Of a stretch of 64,000 nt of DNA, positions 60,907 through 64,000 are shown piece after piece. The notes under the pieces were generated by a model, which was not told where the DNA came from, searched no databases, and worked only from the letters and a program-made list of their open reading frames with translations. The stretch is taken from the NCBI GenBank assembly GCA_022778585.1, contig JALFTI010000011.1, positions 39,409 to 103,408 on the forward strand, read 5' to 3'. Position 1 is the first letter of the stretch, and the number at the start of each line of letters is the position of its first letter. The stretch is from Pygmaiobacter massiliensis. GTDB taxonomy: Bacteria > Bacillota > Clostridia > Oscillospirales > Ruminococcaceae. Both the position numbers and the translations under genes were made by a program.

Positions 60907-61730
60907 GCGTAATTGCAGTTTCACACCTGACCTGTGACTATGGCGCGGGCAAAGGGGTTTTTGATCTGTCGCTTGAGGTGAACGAGGGAGAAATTTTTGG
61001 CTTTTTGGGACCAAACGGCGCTGGTAAAACCACTACCATCCGCCATTTGCTGGGCTTTATCCGCCCGCGGCAGGGCAGCTGCTTAGTCGCCGGGCTTGAC
61101 TGCTGGGCCCAGGCGCCCGATGTACAAAAAAAGCTGGGCTATATTCCCGGTGAAATGGCTTTTTTTGAACAGATGACCGGGCAGGAATATCTGCGCTTTG
61201 TGCAAAGCTACCGCAAGGTGACAGATAACCAGCGTACCAAACAGCTGATGGAACGGTTTGAGCTGGATGCCAGCAGCCCCATTCGCAAAATGAGCAAAGG
61301 CATGAAGCAGAAGGTAGGAATTGTGGCCGCCTTTATGCACGACCCCGCTATTTTGATTTTGGATGAACCCACCAGCGGCCTGGACCCATTGATGCAGAAC
61401 CGGTTTGTGGAACTGCTTTTGGAGGAAAAAAAGCGGGGAAAGACGGTTTTAATGTCCAGCCATATGTTTGAAGAGGTGGACCGCACCTGCGACCGCATTG
61501 GCATGATACGCGCAGGAAAGCTGGTGGCGATGGATACGGCACAAGCGCTGCGCAAAAAGCATGTGGCTACCTACACGGTGCTGCTGGAAAACGCCGCAAA
61601 GGCGGCCGCCTTTGCCCGTGACTTTGGCGGCCGGCAGGACGGCGAAAACCCAAAAATGGTAACGGTAAGCGCGCGGCAAACACTGGAAGAGTTGTTTTTG
61701 CACTATTATAAGGAGGAGATAGCCAAATGA
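60903..61730 (+). CDS. ABC transporter ATP-binding protein
   Basis: The 275-residue ATPase has Walker A GPNGAGKTTT (near 36), signature KMSKGMKQKVGI (LSGGQ replaced by MSKGM, common in ABC-2 multidrug types), Walker B AILILDEPTSGLDP, and the D-loop and H-switch VLMSSHMFEEVD. The C-terminal extension (residues 220-275) is typical of ABC-2/CcmA-like drug or bacteriocin-immunity transporters. It overlaps both neighbours by 4 bp, giving a tightly coupled three-gene unit. Confidence 0.95.
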   Translation: MSVIAVSHLTCDYGAGKGVFDLSLEVNEGEIFGFLGPNGAGKTTTIRHLLGFIRPRQGSCLVAGLDCWAQAPDVQKKLGYIPGEMAFFEQMTGQEYLRFVQSYRKVTDNQRTKQLMERFELDASSPIRKMSKGMKQKVGIVAAFMHDPAILILDEPTSGLDPLMQNRFVELLLEEKKRGKTVLMSSHMFEEVDRTCDRIGMIRAGKLVAMDTAQALRKKHVATYTVLLENAAKAAAFARDFGGRQDGENPKMVTVSARQTLEELFLHYYKEEIAK

Positions 61731-62524
61731 GCAGCGCTTTGTACCGTAAAGAAATGAAGGGCTCGGCAAAGCTTTTGGTTATTTTTGCCGCGGTGCTCAG
61801 CTTGTATATCTGCATGATTATAAGCATGTATGACCCTAAAATGGCCCAAGCTTTAGAGCAGTTTGAGCAGATGATGCCAAACCTGATGGCGGCGGTGGGC
61901 ATGACCGGCGATAACACCACCCTTGCGGGCTTTATGGGTTCGTATCTGTATGGTATGATTTTGCTGGTGTTCCCCATGGTATATTCTATTTTGCGGGCAA
62001 ACGGGCTGGTGGCCAAGTATGTGGAAAGCGGCAGCATGGCCGTACTGCTTGCGGCGCCGGTAAAGCGCGCTGCTGTTGTGCGCACCCAGCTTGTGGTACT
62101 GCTAAGCGGCATTTTTCTGCTTTTGGGCTACTGCACAGTGCTGGAATGGGCTGCGGCGCAGCTTATGTTTCCTGGCGAACTTGCGCTTGGTGCACTTTTG
62201 CGCCTGAATGTCGGGCTTTTGTGCCTGCAAATTTTTATTGGGGCTGTGTGCTTCTTTTTCTCCTGCCTGTTTAACGAAACCCGGCTAAGCCTGGCGTTTG
62301 GGGCCGGCATACCGGTTTTTATGTACCTTTTGCAGATGTTGGCTAATATGGGCGGCAAGTTGGAATGGATGAAATACCTAACCTTTTTTACGCTGTTTTG
62401 GCCCGAGGGCCTGGCCGATGGGCTGCAAAAAGCCTGGCTGGGCACGCTGGCGCTTTTGTGCGCCGGCATAGCGCTCGCCTTTGCCGGTATTACTGTTTTT
62501 AAACAAAAGGACCTGCCTTTGTAA
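61727..62524 (+). CDS. ABC-2 type transporter permease
   Basis: The 265-residue protein has six hydrophobic segments. It starts SALYRKEMKGSAKLLVIFAAVLSLYICMIISMYD, followed by LLVFPMVYSILRANGLVAKYVESGSMAVLLAAPVKR, the coupling region usual in ABC-2 permeases, and ends in FAGITVFKQKDLPL, the typical YxKRDLPL-like terminal motif. It is the membrane half of the exporter encoded by the ATPase just upstream (4-bp overlap). Probably a multidrug or peptide exporter; substrate unknown. Confidence 0.92.
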   Translation: MSSALYRKEMKGSAKLLVIFAAVLSLYICMIISMYDPKMAQALEQFEQMMPNLMAAVGMTGDNTTLAGFMGSYLYGMILLVFPMVYSILRANGLVAKYVESGSMAVLLAAPVKRAAVVRTQLVVLLSGIFLLLGYCTVLEWAAAQLMFPGELALGALLRLNVGLLCLQIFIGAVCFFFSCLFNETRLSLAFGAGIPVFMYLLQMLANMGGKLEWMKYLTFFTLFWPEGLADGLQKAWLGTLALLCAGIALAFAGITVFKQKDLPL

Positions 62525-62674
62525 TAAAAGCGCCTGGCCTGTTTCAAGTGGCAGCTGGCAGTTGGTCCGGCACACGCTTTGCTTTTTGTGTTTTTAAAGC
62601 GGACCGATAAAAAACGGTCTGGCAAAAAGGTCTGGAACAGCAGCAGTGAAACTTTTCCTCAAAAGGCGCAAAAT

Positions 62675-62732
62675 AAAAAATGGTCCCATGCCGGCATTTT
62701 ACGCTGCGCCGGCATGGGACCATTTTTATTTT
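62675..62732. terminator. terminator between convergent ABC-2 and DUF1796 genes
   Basis: AATGGTCCCATGCCGGC / GCCGGCATGGGACCATT with a 12-nt loop and T-run at either end, so it works in both directions. Confidence 0.88.
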
Positions 62733-62771
62733 GTAACTTGCGCGGTATGTAAAAAATGCAGAAAATGACGG

Positions 62772-63503
62772 TTAAAGCAGCTGCAAGGTTCCGTTTTCAG
62801 CAGAAAAAAGCATGCATTTGTCCTGATTTATCCCTGCATCCGGCTGATTGAACTGGCACTGATCAAGATATTGTATGCCCCGCAGCCAGCCCGCACGATC
62901 GCCGCCATTTTGGGTGTCGCTGTCATCTGCAAACCGGGAAACACACAGCACAGCGCAATTGCCCGGCAGCAAGTCTGCAATCTGTTTTCCAAGGGCACGG
63001 TCTTCCACTGCAACCGCCAGCAGATACCGCCCACCTTTATAATTTTGATGCAGCCAGCGTTCGGTTTCCACAAAACAATTCAGGTCTTTGTTCCAGGGCT
63101 GCTGTTTTAACAAAAACAAGGTAGAATCGCCGCTGTTCAGCAATTGGTGCCATTTGCCGCACATATGGCGAAAACGGCTGCGAATCTCAGCCTGTGCCTG
63201 TTCGTCAAACTGCTGGCGCTGCTGCGCTGTCATGGACTGCAGGTCCTGGTGGGCAACGGTGGTGTGCAGGGTAATCGGCACATCTTTGCAGTGAAACATG
63301 CCCCAGTCGGTCAGTTCCAATTCCGAAGAATAGGTTTTATCCAAATTTTACAAAATAAAAGACATTTTTTGCTGGTCGGACACATATGCCCAGGATAACG
63401 GATAAGAGTCAATTCCATGCCCCAAATATTCTTCAATACGAAAAGAAACTTCGCAGTTATAGCCCAAGCTGACAATGTAGTCAAATTTATTGATATCTTT
63501 CAT
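62772..63503 (-). pseudogene. DUF1796 putative cysteine peptidase, interrupted by an in-frame TAA
   Basis: ATG 63503 (GAGGGACC site) starts a DUF1796 N-terminus: FDYIVSLGYNCEVSFRIEEYLGHGIDSYPLSWAY, with the family's conserved GYNCEV cysteine. After 51 codons a TAA (63350-63348) interrupts it. The same frame continues NLDKTYSSELELTDWGMFHCKDVPI and further DUF1796 features (NCFVETERWLHQNYKGGRYLL) to 62772. One base change, CAA to TAA, would explain it. The full product is about 243 residues, normal for the family. A TTG at 63344 could reinitiate but has no ribosome site. The region is lower in GC than the rest. Confidence 0.78.
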
Positions 63504-63729
63504 AATTAGGTCCCTCATAAAAAATAATTGATAATAAGATACTACTTTTATACCACGATTGTCGCGAAAAAGGAAGAGAAAAGGAGTTTTTTAACTTTTT
63601 AAGGCAGGCTGCTTTGCCAAAAATGAGGTTGTGGCATGGTATTTTCTCTTTTACAGCATCGCCCGGCAGGAATATCTGGCGGTGGCGTTGTCCAGAGCGC
63701 AGATATTCAAAATTTTTGCTTTTGCAATA
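63504..63729. other. AT-rich intergenic region
   Basis: On the minus strand an extended -10 TGGTATAAA ends near 63546, toward the DUF1796 gene. No gene seen. Confidence 0.4.
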
Positions 63730-63762
63730 AAAAAAGACCAGTCTTTCGACTGGTCTTTTTTG
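63730..63762. terminator. bidirectional terminator
   Basis: AAAAAAGACCAGTC / GACTGGTCTTTTTT with loop TTTC, perfect 14-bp stem. Confidence 0.85.
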
Positions 63763-63770
63763 GTGCAGCG

Positions 63771-63845
63771 AGGGAGAAAAGGGAGAGGTGACCTTCTCTT
63801 TAAGGCGGCGTTAGCCGCTGCTCTTTTGCTCTCCCTTTTCTCCCT
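63771..63845. repeat. 17-bp perfect inverted repeat with 41-bp spacer
   Basis: AGGGAGAAAAGGGAGAG (63771-63787) and its exact complement (63829-63845) flank a spacer with an inner GCGGCGTTAGCCGC hairpin. Purine-only arms of this kind are unlike the GC-rich terminators elsewhere. Confidence 0.6.
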
Positions 63846-63862
63846 TACTGCTGCCGCATAAA

Positions 63863-63890
63863 GGATAAGCACCCCATAGGAGTGCTTACC
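63863..63890 (-). terminator. hairpin downstream of the partial right-edge gene
   Basis: GGATAAGCAC / GTGCTTACC with a loop of about 9 nt, 23 bp past the stop codon of the minus-strand gene; no T-run, so a weak terminator or processing site. Confidence 0.45.
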
Positions 63891-63912
63891 CCGCCTAAAG
63901 GCGAATTATCGG

Positions 63913-64000
63913 TTATTCTTCGGAGTCGCCCTCTGCGCCCGATGTTCTGAAATCTTCCTGTACGCCCTCGGACAGATCAAAGCACATGGTTTTTGCGTCT
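63913..64000 (-). CDS. C-terminus of an unidentified protein, cut by the right edge
   Basis: A minus-strand frame with 28 sense codons runs from the edge to TAA at 63913, ending AKTMCFDLSEGVQEDFRTSG...SEE. The acidic tail and absence of in-frame stops suggest a real C-terminus, but no family is recognised from so little sequence. Confidence 0.5.
   Translation of the reverse strand, partial: DAKTMCFDLSEGVQEDFRTSGAEGDSEE

Overview
The window reads as chromosome of a spore-forming, anaerobic Clostridia member, most like the Oscillospiraceae/Ruminococcaceae. The signs are spoIVA beside a SipL-type coat-anchoring gene, a dnaG-rpoD pair, a two-gene spoIVA/sipL coat block, many Fe-S and flavin redox proteins, a PatA/PatB-like surface acylation locus, and an mgl sugar transporter under YesM/YesN-type control. 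Coding DNA is fairly GC-rich. Spacers are long and carry many strong hairpin terminators. Promoters are either classical (TTGACA-N17-TATAAT type) or extended -10 (TGGTATAAT). No CRISPR array, rRNA, complete insertion sequence or prophage was found. Taxonomy is inference from gene content.

Layout. 1-1.1 kb: two flavodoxin-fold genes (one cut by the edge, one broken) divergent from an HxlR regulator. 1.36-5.1 kb: spoIVA, sipL and a degenerate rubrerythrin-like gene. 5.4-7.5 kb: ZIP metal transporter and an HdrB-like CCG-domain protein. 7.7-13.5 kb: a PadR/DUF1048/ABC-FtsX/histidine kinase module in which only PadR and the ATPase are intact; the kinase, DUF1048 gene and permease carry frameshifts, an in-frame stop or a 14-bp tandem duplication. 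13.9 kb: tRNA-Leu. 14.5-20.6 kb: EFR1 flavodoxin-ferredoxin, Fe-S aldo/keto reductase, PhzF/LysR pair, iron alcohol dehydrogenase. 21-24.3 kb: DHHW, MBOAT and DUF4358 lipoprotein operon. 24.7-27.8 kb: apbE, Gx transporter, SGNH-like surface protein, tRNA-Ala.

29.2-38 kb is the most coherent system. A response regulator, histidine kinase and sugar-binding lipoprotein overlap in one operon and read straight into mglB, mglA and mglC. This looks like a three-component extracellular sugar sensor (compare XylFII-LytS-YesN) driving its own transporter. MglC carries a coiled-coil cytoplasmic N-terminus of about 200 residues.

38.6-44.5 kb: DUF5655 protein, a 992-residue EAL protein with a ruined GGDEF motif, and htpG behind a CIRCE operator. 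45.2-47.9 kb: CadC-type ArsR, stand-alone HMA chaperone and P1B ATPase behind a perfect dyad operator (metal efflux). 48.3-59.6 kb: housekeeping genes (murA, YycJ-like nuclease, rlmH, small alarmone synthetase, rpmE, yigZ, dGTPase-like, dnaG, rpoD) with a cysteine-peptidase-like orphan and an EamA transporter that has a structured leader. 60.2-62.5 kb: three-gene ABC-2 transporter. 62.7-64 kb: a lower-GC end with a DUF1796 gene broken by an in-frame TAA, an unusual inverted repeat, and the 3' end of an unidentified gene.
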